In this document: one piece after another, positions 51,896 to 64,000 of the stretch
How positions within the stretch are numbered: position 1 is the first letter of the stretch
Layout: every line of letters begins with the position of its first letter
Source of the DNA: Phoebastria nigripes
Taxonomy: Eukaryota; Chordata; Aves; Procellariiformes; Diomedeidae
Reading direction: 5' to 3'
Assembly: GCA_035582835.1 (NCBI GenBank)
Contig: JAYKAV010001000.1
Location: 2,789,403-2,853,402, forward strand
Length of the DNA stretch: 64,000 nucleotides
Translations under genes and position numbers: made by a program
Notes under the pieces: generated by a model
What the model was told of the DNA's origin: nothing
Databases searched by the model: none
Seen by the model: the letters and a program-made list of their open reading frames with translations, nothing else

Positions 51896-54800
51896 CATAT
51901 GTTCACAAGGTGAAATTCCTGTCCCCATAGGAAGGTGGTAAGAAGCCCCGATTCCTGCTGCTCTGCATAGAGCCACAGAGCAAAGGGGCCGTAAGCTGTA
52001 GGTCTGCGAGCGGGGCCATCGGCACAGCTGGCTGTGCGGGGATGGTGTCGTCAGGGGCAGCAGATCCAGGCACCACTGCTCGGCCCTACCGGGCTTGGTA
52101 GCACATGCCTTTCTAAGCAGGACATAGTCCTTAAACTAGAAACAGAACATTTTTGTAATAACTAGGCAAATAAAAATTTTTTTGTTTTGTTTTCTCTCCA
52201 AAAAGTTTTGTCACAATTTTTCTTTGCTGGTGGGGAGACATCTCTAATACAGCCCCTTTGATTTGCTTCTGCTGTAGTAGCTGCTGTGGAACGTAGTTTG
52301 GGGTCTGAGCACGGATTAGCTCCGTTTCCTCCTGTAAGTGTCGCTAGCATCCAAAGGAACTGACTTCAGTTTCCACAGGAAGAGGGATGCTGCACTGGAA
52401 AGGGCAGAGCATAAGCATTATTTAAGGAAAATAGTGGAGCTTGATCAGCCTCTGTTTTAAAGAGCTTATCGGAGGTGGTGTACAGCATCCTTTTAAGAGT
52501 TCAGTCTCTTCATTTGCTTGCTGCTAGAGCAAAACGGGGATGCTTGTCCAGACATAACAGTATATGCCTGAGTGTTTTCACAAGAAATGTCTAGATCATT
52601 AAATATAATAGGTCTCAGCTGCAGTTTTGATCACTGAAGCATGCACACAATTCATCACAGCAAATTAGGTACGTCTTTGTAACTTATCTTTCTGCAATTT
52701 GCTGGCACTTTTAGAGAGCTGAAACTTATATTGTATGTGCTGCAGAAGCCATTTCAGATAAAATATTCTGTGTTTATTGTTGGAGAACAAGGATTCACTA
52801 ATAACAAAAACATGGAGCAGTGTATGTTTCTGCTCCTGCATCTTGCAGAAGCAGCAGTGGTACCAGCAGAGATCCCCAGCCACATTCATTATTTATATAT
52901 TTTAGTGAATTTCTTGTCTGCAGTAAAAGAGATATAAGCTTCAACATCAGCCTGTTTGTGCCAAATTCTATCCTACAGCCCATTCAGAAAACCTGAGGCA
53001 GCCGTGGTTCTCAATCATTACACAGCCCATTTATCTGATTGGAGTTTTGTCCTCTCTGCCTTGCTGAAATGTTGCTTGTTCTTTAAAAGCTTAGTTTGAC
53101 CTTTGGAAAGAAAAGGCATTTGCTATTTTAATTTTTTTTTTGAGAGGGAGAGAACCCGAACCTACTTAAATGGAAATTGGCATTCAAAAGCAGCACAGTT
53201 ATTGAAAAGCATTTACTTTATTACTAGAAGAGAACAGACGCTAGTGGGCTCGAAAATTACATTTCAGTGGATTCATCAGTTTCAGTCACTAGTTAGTCTG
53301 TGAACAGATGGATATATTTGTAACAGTTAACATGAATTTATACCCTGGATTTTTGCATTTGCCTTAAGAGCACTGCTATCTCAGCTGCTCACTAGAAGGG
53401 TTTGGAGATATATTTTATTTGTTTTATTTTTCTGAAAGAGGATATGGTTGTTTCTAATTGCAGAGATTTCCTACACCATAGAAAGCGTCTCAGTTTTCAG
53501 AAATGTGAATGATATATAGCTACTGTGTAAGGAAAATGTTGTAAAAGAATCCCCTAGTATGGCTGCTGCACAAAAAATAAACATCTCAGCCTAAACCTAG
53601 ATAAACCCCCATGGACTGAGAAAATAATTTTCAATAACCAGATATTTTTAACTCTGTGTATGAAGGTAGTAATCACAGTCGCCTGTATTTGCATCTAGGG
53701 TCTGCCATAGTCTAATTGCTTGTCTCTTTTTTCCCCCCAAAATTTAAGGCTACTGGTTAACAGAGCAATGCATTAAGCACTCCATCTCCAAAATAGAAAG
53801 AAATACTGCCCTAGCCTCTACCATGTGGCATCTTTAGGTTTCGGGGATTTCGTTTAAATCTGAAATTTACGTCCAGGAGAAATAAATTATTAGATTGTAA
53901 AAGCAGCTGGGGAGGGAGTAAATATAGTCTCTTTTGTCCTCTATATCATTTCCCCAGGAAGATAATAAATGTATGGCAAGCGTCTTGTGTTTCCTCAGTC
54001 GTACAAATGTTGTGCGTGTGTTGTATTTCAGACATGAAGCCTAAATTCCAGACAGGAAATCCTGGAGTGATACTGTACTGCTGTTGCCTACTGCTGCGGT
54101 GCTGGCGGAGCCCCCATCACTTTTACTGTTAGAAGGAATTTGAAAAATAGTTTCATGAAGAAATTTAAAAGGCCTTGGGTGTACCTCTGATTTGCTGAGT
54201 AAGAGACTTAGGGTGTAATCCTAGGGTTTGTCTTCTCAGCCAGTGAAAGGCAGCGGGAACAGCAGTTCCAGCCCTGGCTGCTGGAGCAAACTGAGGACGG
54301 GGGTCCTGCCCTGTGGCCCAATACCGAAGGCCAGTTTTCCCAGGGTGATTTTAAAGAGCATGAGAGAGACTTCTGCTAACTCTTCACTGCCTTACCTGTT
54401 CTCATTGCTCTGCAAGGTCAGATACATGGAGCAAGCGTCATGAGTAGTCAGGAAAAAATGGGGCCTGATAAGAACAAAAGGAGTAGGAATAGTTAGAAAG
54501 TCAGTTGGTAACTTGCCTTTCTGCAGCTGAGCTTGCGTATAGGGCTGTCATTGCCTGNAACTCCGTGCTCTTGTCAGGAAGGTTGTCGGTATTTTCAGCC
54601 CAGCCTACTTTCAGGGACCTGAAAGCAGCCCTGGAGCAGTCTTGCTGGTTGCTCTTTCTGAAGTTGCTTTCAGAGAAGTATATTCAGTCATATACTAATG
54701 TTTGCGTAATTAATACTCTGCTTTAACATCATATTTTGAGAGTATTTTTATATCTCCCTTTGACCAGAGGGGAAAGGAAGAAAGGTAAAATAATTTAGAA

Positions 54801-57800
54801 CACAGCTTGCTTCCAGATTGTGCCTTTTCTGCGGTTTCTGCTTATGTTAAATGAAAATGGGACGGGAATGTTCGATGCACGGGCTGGGTGCGCATGTGCA
54901 GTGACCCAACTTGTGCAGTAAATGCTAATGGACGGATTGCTAATGCTCTCTTCTTTCTTCACGTTTCATGTTAATAGAATAATGTGCAATATACTAAACT
55001 GTGCATCCTTAATGACGTGATGGGACTTTGTTGGAAAGATCTAGATGATCGAGGTAAGACTGTATATGCTGATGGGATCAGCATAGAGACAGCTCACGGC
55101 TTTGTGTAAGGGCAGCTTGGGTTCAGCGAGGCTCCATCACCCCAACTCCACATGAGCCAGCCCAGATTTGGCAGCAGCCGTCCTGAGCTTATCAACTTAG
55201 CCGTGCTTGAGCTGATTCTCTGCAGAGCGTCTCGTGTGTCTTCTGTGCCGTGTCCTGGGCAGGCAGTACGGACACCCCCAGGTCGCCTCTGTGCAGAGCA
55301 CATCCGCAGAACCAAATTGCTCCAGCTTTGCACCATGCAGAAACAGCCAAAGCACTGCCCGCGCTGCGCCAGCCCTGGGGGAGAGTCCTGCCTGACCAGC
55401 GAGCCTCCTCATTTGTTTCTGTTGCATAGTTAAACCTGAATAAATTGCCATGGGCATTGAGTTTTGACTGTGTATAGCGTATCTGTCATCGGTGCATTAC
55501 ATTACTGTGTCTCCAAAAGGAGTAGAGAGGAGGTTTAGAACATATTTACTTCTGAAAAATTCGCCCTCCTTTGGGGCCGACACATGCTCTTAGTCTTTGC
55601 ATGAAATCACGATTGTTTAAAATGTAGCATCTTGCTGTTTAGAAGTCAGATTTTCCTAAGGCCGGTGACACTGCTGTAATGGAGTAGCACTGGCTGGAAA
55701 ATCCCATTTTTTAACAGTTACTGTTGTTTCACACACATACCACAGCCACGTTGCCTCGCTATTTTGTGTTGTGATGTCTTGGAGGAGACGGCTCGTGTTG
55801 GTGATATTTTGGCCCCTCTTTTACTTATGGGAACAAATCCTGCTTGGCTCTTTCACACTACTAGCTCCTCTGGGGTTAATTCCTCAAGGCAGTGGGCAGT
55901 GGGCTGAGCACAATCCTGTCTGCAGATTTCTGCTCTGCTGGTGGCATGTACACTAATGGGGAGGCATGTAAAGTACTTCTATAAACTGTGGCCTTGCTAT
56001 TTTATAGCAGAGAGACTTGCATTGGAGGATTTTTATGCCCCTTTTGAAATTAGAAACCAGCAATAACAGCCATTACGTTCAAGGCAACAGGTCACTGACC
56101 AGCCATTTTGTCAGCCTGAGCAGTATGTGGGCGCCACGTGACAGGAATATTTATCTACCTCTAAGAAAAATGTATCCATAACACAAGGCAATACAATTTG
56201 TCAGATCAGTATTCCATTAGAGAGAATTCTACTTTAGTTGCTGCTTTTTAAAAGAATTACCGATAGAAGGACCNTGACATGCTGTAGCCTAGCTGCAGGT
56301 AGGCATGGTGCGCGTGAAGTCCGGCTGTCCACGCTTGTTTATTTGGTCCAAGGAACTTGGTTCAGCTGCAACTCCCGTCATTCAGTGGAGGATGTTGCCT
56401 AAGTGAAGAGTGCAAGATGTGCTCCCGTTAATGTTTGCGTTAAAATTCACAGTTAAGGCTGAGGCTGTTTTATACCTGGTCCTCAACACCAGGAATACCT
56501 AACTGGTGTAGGAAAAAAAGCTACAAAAAATCAGATGGTGTTCAGTGACCCTTGCCATACCGAAGAACAGCAGGGCAAGTTAAGGAGCCAGTTTTAGGTT
56601 CAACTTTGAATTTCCTGGCTTTTGTTTGGTTATATTCCCATGGAAACAGTCACTCGAAGCTTTTGTCTATGCATTTTGACTGGTGGCTGCTAAAGGTACT
56701 ATGTAAAGCGTTTCCCGTTTGCTCTAAGTATTTTTTGAGAAAAAGAGTGTGAGGGGATGCTGTCCTGGTCCTGTAATAAAGACCAAATCAGGAAATCATT
56801 TTGTGTTTATAGAAGAGTCACAAAGGGTCCCATAATGATGATGCTAGCCCTCACAGAAATGAACAATTAACTGGCTTCTGCAATGTGAGTTACCTTAGAT
56901 CAAGGAGGGATTAACAAGATATGCTTCAGATAGGCTTCAAATAAATCAACAAATCATGTTTTTGAGAGGAATACCTAAGAAGGATTCCTGGAAAATGGTT
57001 TTCCTCTTGCAAATGATTTTGAACCACATTGCTTCCCTGAGTAGGACCCATAAGTAGGTAAAAACAGGTCAGCACTGGGTTGTGCATTGAAGTCTTTGGC
57101 ATATCACAGGCAAAGGAGCGTACCTGTGGGCGGTGGATGCTTTCTCCGACTAGTGCATGGCTTAGATTTGAAAATGGACTCNAATTGAGGTGTTTGCATT
57201 CATTAGGACAGCTTTGGAGGGTTACTTCAAAGTCGGGCGAAGGGCATGCGTGCTGCTGCACACCGAGTGGGTGACCACGTCCGTGGAGGCGCAGGGGTGG
57301 CCGTGGCTGCGAGCACCGGGGCGCCTGCGGGACCACCTCCCCAGAAAAACACAGGCTGACCAAGCCGAGGTTAAAGCACCAAGCGTTGTTGGCAGAGCGG
57401 TGTGCTGGGATCCTGCAAGCCCTTTTCTGCTCTCAGGATCAGCAACGGCTCTGGGATCCAGTCAGGGAGAAACGGTGGGACTGAGGGAGGAGGGGAGGAA
57501 TTCTAAAAATATTCAGGTTTTATGCACTTCTGACAACAGTAATTAAATTTGTCCCTCTCCCTTTACATTTAGGAAGTGTAAGGTTCTTCCCTCAGCTTAT
57601 TTTGATCTTGTGCATGGCACACCGTAGACTACAAGTCACAAGGACACTGATAAATTTGCATTTCTGAGTGAAATTCTCAGGAGCGTGCAGTCCCTCAGGA
57701 CAGGTATTATTAGCTCCCTGGTTTCATTGGGTGCCTCAGTGAATCATGGTGTGTTTACGGCTAGTTTCTTTAACAGAAGACTCCGGTTATCTCTTAGTAA

Positions 57801-58599
57801 TGTATTCTCCTGTGGTTTTTATTTCCAAAGCGCCGTGGTAAGGAGATTTTCCCAAAGGCTTCAGTTTGCTTTTGTGCTTCAGCATTTTACCCAGTGTTTT
57901 TGGAAGAAGCGCATAGACTTTTCGGTGAGGCATTTAATCGAATATGAGAGGCTATGCCAGGCTTAGGCTCGCATTTGGAGTTCACTTGTAATAGGCTCAC
58001 CTTGGTTTATTCTGAGTTTTTAGAGAATAGAAAGAGATGGCAGGTCTAGAAGACTGATGATACAGAATTATTAGTCTCAAGTGGAAAGGGGAAAGCATGT
58101 TAGGTGAGTTGTCAAAGTCTGATTAGGACTAAACAACCTGAATTAGAAGAGAAATTAAATTCATAAATCATCTAAAAAATCCTTAGCTGGTGTGAGAAAA
58201 GGTTGGCGCTGGGAAAAATAATTCTAAGAAAGGTATTTGTATAAAAAGGTAATTTTTCAAACCCAGAATAACACAGAAATGCCTATGAAAATTCAAGAAT
58301 ACATTAAAATTAACAGAAGCGGTGTAAGTATAGAGATAAAACTGAGCAAGTATATTGTTGGGACAACGCAGCACGGCAGCAGAGCGCACAGCCCCCAGGG
58401 TGCAGAACAAAGGCAGGGGACAGGGGTGGGGGTGCTTCTGGATCTGCCTGGGTTCTACAGACCAACGCCTGGGCAGTTGCATTTCAATATAGAAACATGC
58501 CAGCCACAGAAAAAGATTCATAAAAAAAAAGCAGACAGCGTTTAGTCGGTCACGTGTGGAGCGGCTTTTTTTCCCTGTAAATATTTTACAAGTTCTGAA

Positions 58600-58830
58600 T
58601 CTTCCCATTGACTCCAGACAAAGTACCAGGTCCTGGTCGCCGGAGGAGCCGGGCAGGTTTCCCGGGGTGGCTCGGGGCATCCCCCGGGTGAGCGGGTGCC
58701 GAGGGGGGTGCTCAACCTCCCCAATGGGTACAGAAACCCCGGCGGTGCCAGGGCCAGCTCTGTCCTGGCACAGACGAGTATTTCTATGTCCCAGTACCCA
58801 GTACCGGCCCAGTACCCAGGCCCCGGAGTA
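58600..58830. other. GC-rich patch with a short CCCAGTAC tandem repeat
   Basis: About ten CpG occur in 130 bases at 58620-58750. At 58790-58819 the unit CCCAGTAC recurs three times with small spacers. A 220-codon minus-strand open frame (58183-58845) crosses the patch but shows no recognisable domain and is probably a base-composition effect. Confidence 0.4.
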
Positions 58831-58950
58831 ATCAAGTATGTGCAAGCATCAGAGTAACTCGGATGCAGATGTTTTCATTGGAAACGGGCAACTTCGCTTT
58901 TCAGCTGACACCAAACCTCCAGGCGTATTTTCTGAGACACTCAAAGTGAT

Positions 58951-58966
58951 TTTTTTTTTTTTTTTC
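58951..58966. repeat. Poly-T run
   Basis: A run of about 15 T followed by C and TTGG. It is simple sequence, with no associated retroposon body recognised. Confidence 0.8.
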
Positions 58967-60357
58967 TTGGTTCAATAACTTGTAAAGGACAGCTTCCTAA
59001 CCGCATTTGTTGAAGTGCCATCTCAAAGTGTGCTGACACGGGGACTGACTGACGCATGGCAAGTTATCAGATGCTCAGAGATGAAGGAAGCAGTAACACA
59101 GGCAGCCGTTTCCTTTCACAAAGGATGTGCCACCTTTCGTTCGCCTCTACCTCTATTTCAGGGGATTCTTCAAATGAAGAAGGGACATGTGAACCTGTCT
59201 TGCCTGACAATTTTTTTTTTGTTGCTGAGTACCATGATAACTTGGAGTTCACTTGTTACAAGCATTTTATGTAGTGGGTGAAATACCAGGGAAAAGGAAA
59301 GAAGTAATACTGTATTTCCTGAAAAACTAGGATCTAAACATGTAAATGTCACTAGGTAAGAGTTACCTGAAACAACTGGAAGGGGAATTACCACCTGGTT
59401 TTATGGGAAACATTGGTTACCACTATCAGTTTTAATGAAGTGTATTAACTAAATTGTGTTCTGAGTATTCATTCAGCCCTGTTTATGGCACACTCTTGAG
59501 TACATTTACTGTTTGTCAGAAGTGCAAACTAGTGAACATATGAGGCTTTAAGACAGGCCATCTGTTAGTCTTAGACCCTTGGATAATTGTCAAACAGTTC
59601 TAAAAATAAGCACATACAAACTGCAAGGGGGTGCAAAGGTGATTTTTCTTTAGAGTCTGATAGCAAAGGGAAAGTAGCAACCAGAAATTAAAAATAAAAA
59701 TAAATAGGTTTATCCTGTAAAGCAAGCTTGCTCTCCTTTTCTCCCTTGCTCTCTCTGGTTTTCTTCCCTCTCCCCTTCAGTGTGCTTTTTTTTTTTTTAT
59801 AATTTAGGCTTTTTCCCCTTGCTCTTCTGGGTCATGGCACCCCTTGAATGCCTCTCCAGTTTAGGATTAGAGCAGCACCAATTTAAGGCTCACAGCTTTC
59901 TGTAGAGAGCATAATCTCCAATGCCTAAAGCAAGGGTCGTCTTGTGTCCTCTGCCTAAAGTAATCCCTTTATAAAGTCAAGGCATAAAGATTATCACCTT
60001 TATGGATTGCTGTTAGAGGGAAATAGTACCTGTGCACATACGTGTGTGTGCTTATGGATATATAATGAGGAATAATGGCTGAGAGATTTTTGGACCAGTT
60101 TGAATTCAAAAGATGCAAAACATTGTTTGAAAAAAGAATGCTGCAGATGGTATTTCGTTTGTACTTCTGCTACTTCTGTTTATAGCAGTTTGCAGGTTTT
60201 GTTTTGTCTTTTTATATATATATGTTCAAATGTGAGACTTGAACCTTTGCTTCAAGTCAACGCCTAAATCTGAAGTTTAGTTTTTGTCTGGCAAGCTGCG
60301 TGTGTTGACAGTCAATGGAGGGATTGCTTCTCTTGTTCCCCCAGCCCCACTCCATAA

Positions 60358-60389
60358 GGGGCAAAGGGGAGAGAATGGGGAGGAGGGGG
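60358..60389 (+). other. Strong G-quadruplex candidate
   Basis: Four G runs of 4, 4, 4 and 5 are separated by loops of 4 (CAAA), 7 (AGAGAAT) and 4 (AGGA) bases. It fits the strict rule with four-tetrad runs, on the same strand as the gene, so it could form in DNA and in the nascent transcript. Confidence 0.6.
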
Positions 60390-63300
60390 CACAGCCCCAA
60401 GGAGTCCCCAGCCAAGACCCAGATCCCTGGGCTTGGAGCCAGACGGTGCCTGAAGGGGTGGCGGAAACCTGGACAGGGAGGTGGGGAGAGGCAGGGAGAG
60501 AAACTACCTGGGCTCTCGCCTGGGTCTGGTGGGCCCCCTGCACGTTGGGAAAGATAGAGGGGTTAATAGGAATTACCGTCCGCATCACAAGATCAGGCAG
60601 CTGTGTTCATGCATCACCCCTGGGGTCGGTGTTTCCAGTCTAGGGGTGGTGTTTGCAGTCCGGGTGGTTTTGCAGTGCCACAGCAACCCCGGTGTCCCTG
60701 GGCACCGAGCCGTGGGGGCAGCCAGGGGGGGCATGGGCTGAGCAGCCGGCTCTGGAGAAGCGATGTGCGGGCAGCAGGTACTGTGTGCGTCCGCTCCCAA
60801 ACATCTGGTGTGCTCATGCGCACGGGCCACCCAATGGCTAATCACCAGTTAAGTTTCACGTTGGCTGTTTGTTGCATGAATCTATTCTCTCCATAATTCC
60901 TATTGAAATGATTTCAGGAATGGTTTCTGTTCATTTTAATGGGATTTGGAAGGGGAGAGAGAGGCTTTATAACCTTTCATCAGAGTCCCAGTCTCTATGT
61001 AACACTGCAGAAGGCTTATGAATTTCACTTGAGGGTGGTGGNCATCACCAGCCTTGTTGTGCCATTTCTTAACCTCTGTATAACATGCGGTCTTTTAGGT
61101 GTATATGCTCACGCACGTAGACAGTATACCTCTAAACGGCTGGTACAAAATATCTAAATACATAACAGATGCACAATGGCACTATAGACTGGATGTATTA
61201 TGGCCCCAAACCATTATCACACCCCTCGCAGTTGCATTTTATTTTTTTCACCTGCTCCTGTGTAGTACACCTGTGACTTGTTGGCAGTGAATGTTGTTGC
61301 AGTGTGGGAGACTCCCAGCTTGACTGCCTGGCTTGGAGCTTTGCTCCATCATGTGCTGCGTTTTTGTGTGTGTTTTTTCTCTCGATCTTTATATAGCTTG
61401 TAAGAGTTCTTTGAACTGCTGTAAGTTATCATCTTTCAAGCCTGATGCTTTCCTTCCTGACACAGTGCTCTGAAAATGGAGTTTGTCNTGCCAGTGTTTT
61501 CATAATAATACATGTAGAAAAACAGAGAAATATTCATTGTAGATGTCCTGCGCAAATGGCTTGATCCGCATCCAGAGGGCAGGCAGGGGGTGTCCCCAGG
61601 GAAGATCTGGAGAGCAATCAGTATCTACACGGACAATAATCAACCATTCTTTGAAATCTTTTTATTTCCTGCAAAACCCGTCGCCCAGTTCCTTGGTCAC
61701 AGACACTTCCACAAATGGTTCATTTGGGGATTGTGCAGCCAGTAGAAAATTCCACTTAAACGCTGCGACAGCCCCGAGGCTCGGGGTAGTTGCATTTTTC
61801 CCACTGACGTGGCTAACGGAATTGCTATCCATTTTGCATTATTATTAAGAAAAGAAAAGAAGAAATTTTCCAACCTTGTCCTATAAATAAGCTGTGACTT
61901 ACTTGATCTTGACAGGTGACTTAGTGCTGCTGTAGAGTTTTCCAGCTGCAATAATGTCTCAGAATGATGTATTCAGTGGGGTATCAGCTGTGAGCCATGC
62001 GTAAACTGGGGGGCCTAACAGGAGCTGTGAAGAACCATTTTTACTGTTCAGCTTCCCAGTTATGTCCTGCCTCCTGCCAGCCCCCAAATGCATACGTGTA
62101 TGGATGGCCTTGTGAGCAGGTAGGCATGTGCAAACACACACACAAGCATGCCTGGAGAGGCTTCTTTTTTGTGGCTGCTCTATTTTCCTTTAGAAATCAC
62201 CATTAAGATTTTTTTTTTAACTATAACTTCTAGAGTTGAAAAATCACGCCCGAGCTGTTTCCTGCCAGCCCACCCTCCTGCTGGAAAGGTGGGTGAAGNT
62301 TCCTTAGGCTACTTGGGTAGAAGTATTCCCATAGTATCACACGTTTCAAAACACTCGCTCCCTTCTGGCCTTTATGGTTTCATTCTGCTGCCTGGAACAG
62401 CCTAGTGTAGCATCGGGGTGAAAGCTGTTTCTGCTAAGGCACAGGGCATTCTCAATGCCAGGACTGAGTTATTTTTCAATTGCTCTGAAAGTCTGGTCAG
62501 CCAGGGGAAGTTTCTTTGTCTGTGGGCACACACAGAGGTGCCTAATAAAGTTATTTGATAAAGCATGGGTCAAATACGCAAAACACACGTGTGAGAGAAG
62601 AGACATAAGCACTGAACATCTCAGACGCTTTCTGACATCTGCAAAGCACAATTCCAATCAGCTGCACACGCATGGGGCAGAGGGAGCAGAAGCAAGAAGG
62701 TAAGACATGACAGTTGCTAGTAATAGGAGATAGGTCGCCAGACTTTTTTTGGAAAGCATGTTTGTGTGGTCTGAAATACATTTTAACAGGTGAGAAACCT
62801 ATACTGGTTGCAGAGGATATGGACAGGCTTTCATGGGTCTTCTGAATACACACCAGTGGTGGTTATGCAGTATTTGCACATGCAGGAACCTGGTGGTCTG
62901 GTGTTCACCAGCACTTGGGCGTGCAGGACTTACACATTTGTGCACATGGCTTGTGCAGGATCTGCTCTCTGAAAGGCAGGCTCTTGTGTCCGTAGGCATT
63001 ACAGATATGTTTGTGAGGTCCTGTATAAAATTTTATTAACTGCTTGGTCCGGGGACTAGTCAGCATATTGATTGCCAGTAATGCATGCAAAGGGAATAAA
63101 TGGCACATTCCCAAGATATTAAGACAAAATCAAGATTTGCATATGAAAAATGTATATTTTATTTATTTTAACTGATAGCCCTATGGCACGGCTAGTTTCT
63201 CAGCTCCTACTTGACCCAGCTCTGAATGGCTGCAGGATTTGAGTATAATCTGTTTGTTTCTTTGTGTAAACTCTGCTCACAAACCCAGTGTATTCATTGT

Positions 63301-64000
63301 ATTAGGAGTGTTCAGAACATATTATTAACCTATGTTTGAGGAGGGAGGGCTCACAATGAAAGCTTCATTATCAGATTTAGAGCCACATACCATTCCTTTA
63401 TTGACCTGCCTGGTGTAATCAATGCAGCAGCCACACAAGTTTGAAATCGTGTTCCCTGACTGTAGACCGTGCGTCATGCATCTAGTGCTGATTGTGCATT
63501 ATCTTTTAAATGACACTGCCTAAATAAGTATGGATTTGTCTACCACAAATAGCCCTTCTTTCNATTTGAAGATGGTAAACCTTTTGCTTTTTTTATTGAT
63601 ATTCAGGATGACCTAAAAATAGAACTGTAATGAAGTGCACAAGAAATGGCCATTGTTAAAATGCCGAGGAGTGTGTCTGAGCACAGAGCGGCCTGTGTAT
63701 TCTTTCACATTTTCATGCTTTCCCAGTTAGGTTTAGTGGACAAGCTTCTTGTCAGTGCTGCCATTGTGTTTGTAGGGCTCCATCCATCCTCTTCCATAAA
63801 GTCATTATTTGACTTGAGAATAACATCCAGCACCGCAAAGGTATTCCTTCCTAAGGCCAGGAAAATTTCCATGTATAGCAAAGTAAAAAGCCATTGGATT
63901 TTATGTTTGGTGATGTTAAATTGTCTAAAAGCAAAGTAGTTTCAACTGTCAATTCACGTGACTTTATTTGAGTATAATGCTTTATCCCCTGATAAGCTTT

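Noticed and set aside
55031..55060. CR1 LINE fragment suggested by CTAGATGATC
   Set aside because: The match is too short, and the typical CR1 flanking text and 3' octamer repeats are absent.
58183..58845. 220-codon minus-strand open frame
   Set aside because: It crosses a GC-rich patch and a short tandem repeat, and its translation shows no recognisable domain.

Overview
This is vertebrate nuclear DNA. Coding density is very low: 248 coding bases were recognised in 64 kb. The rest is AT-rich, CpG-poor non-coding sequence with scattered CpG-dense patches, simple repeats and decayed transposon relics. Only faint interspersed repeats are visible, and they look like old MIR-type SINEs and old palindromic repeats. 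No young LINEs, Alu-like SINEs or endogenous retroviruses were recognised. This fits a sauropsid, most likely a bird, but the taxon is an inference. About 28 isolated N calls and one 272-base N gap (24461-24732) mark it as a draft assembly.

Two plus-strand exons were found, at 42220-42351 and 43945-44060. They encode the C-terminal C2H2 zinc fingers of a ZNF521/ZNF423-family transcription cofactor, and the residues that differ between the two paralogues favour ZNF521 as far as I remember them. Both exons have canonical splice sites and join in frame. The second exon stops inside the last finger, before its two zinc-binding histidines, so at least one more exon is required. I could not find it by eye before 64000. 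No earlier zinc-finger exon is visible, so the upstream intron is longer than 42 kb, as expected for this large developmental gene.

Layout: 1-42219 is intron, holding palindromic repeat relics, a G/T-rich tract, a (TG)n array, G-quadruplex-prone runs, the N gap, a CpG-rich block near 25.4-26.3 kb, a 105-bp inverted duplication near 32-33.5 kb, and a perfect 22-bp hairpin near 36.3 kb. A compact CpG-dense patch (41917-42175) ends about 45 bases before the first exon. The two exons are separated by a 1.6-kb intron. Positions 44061-64000 are a further intron with two more palindromic relics, a MIR-like SINE, a C/T homopolymer junction and a strong G-quadruplex candidate.

No convincing second gene, RNA gene, CRISPR array or new enzymatic system was found. 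The most interesting signals are the inverted duplication whose core is far better preserved than its flanks, the CpG patch next to the exon, and a perfect EBF-type palindrome in an intron of a gene whose product is known to bind EBF factors.
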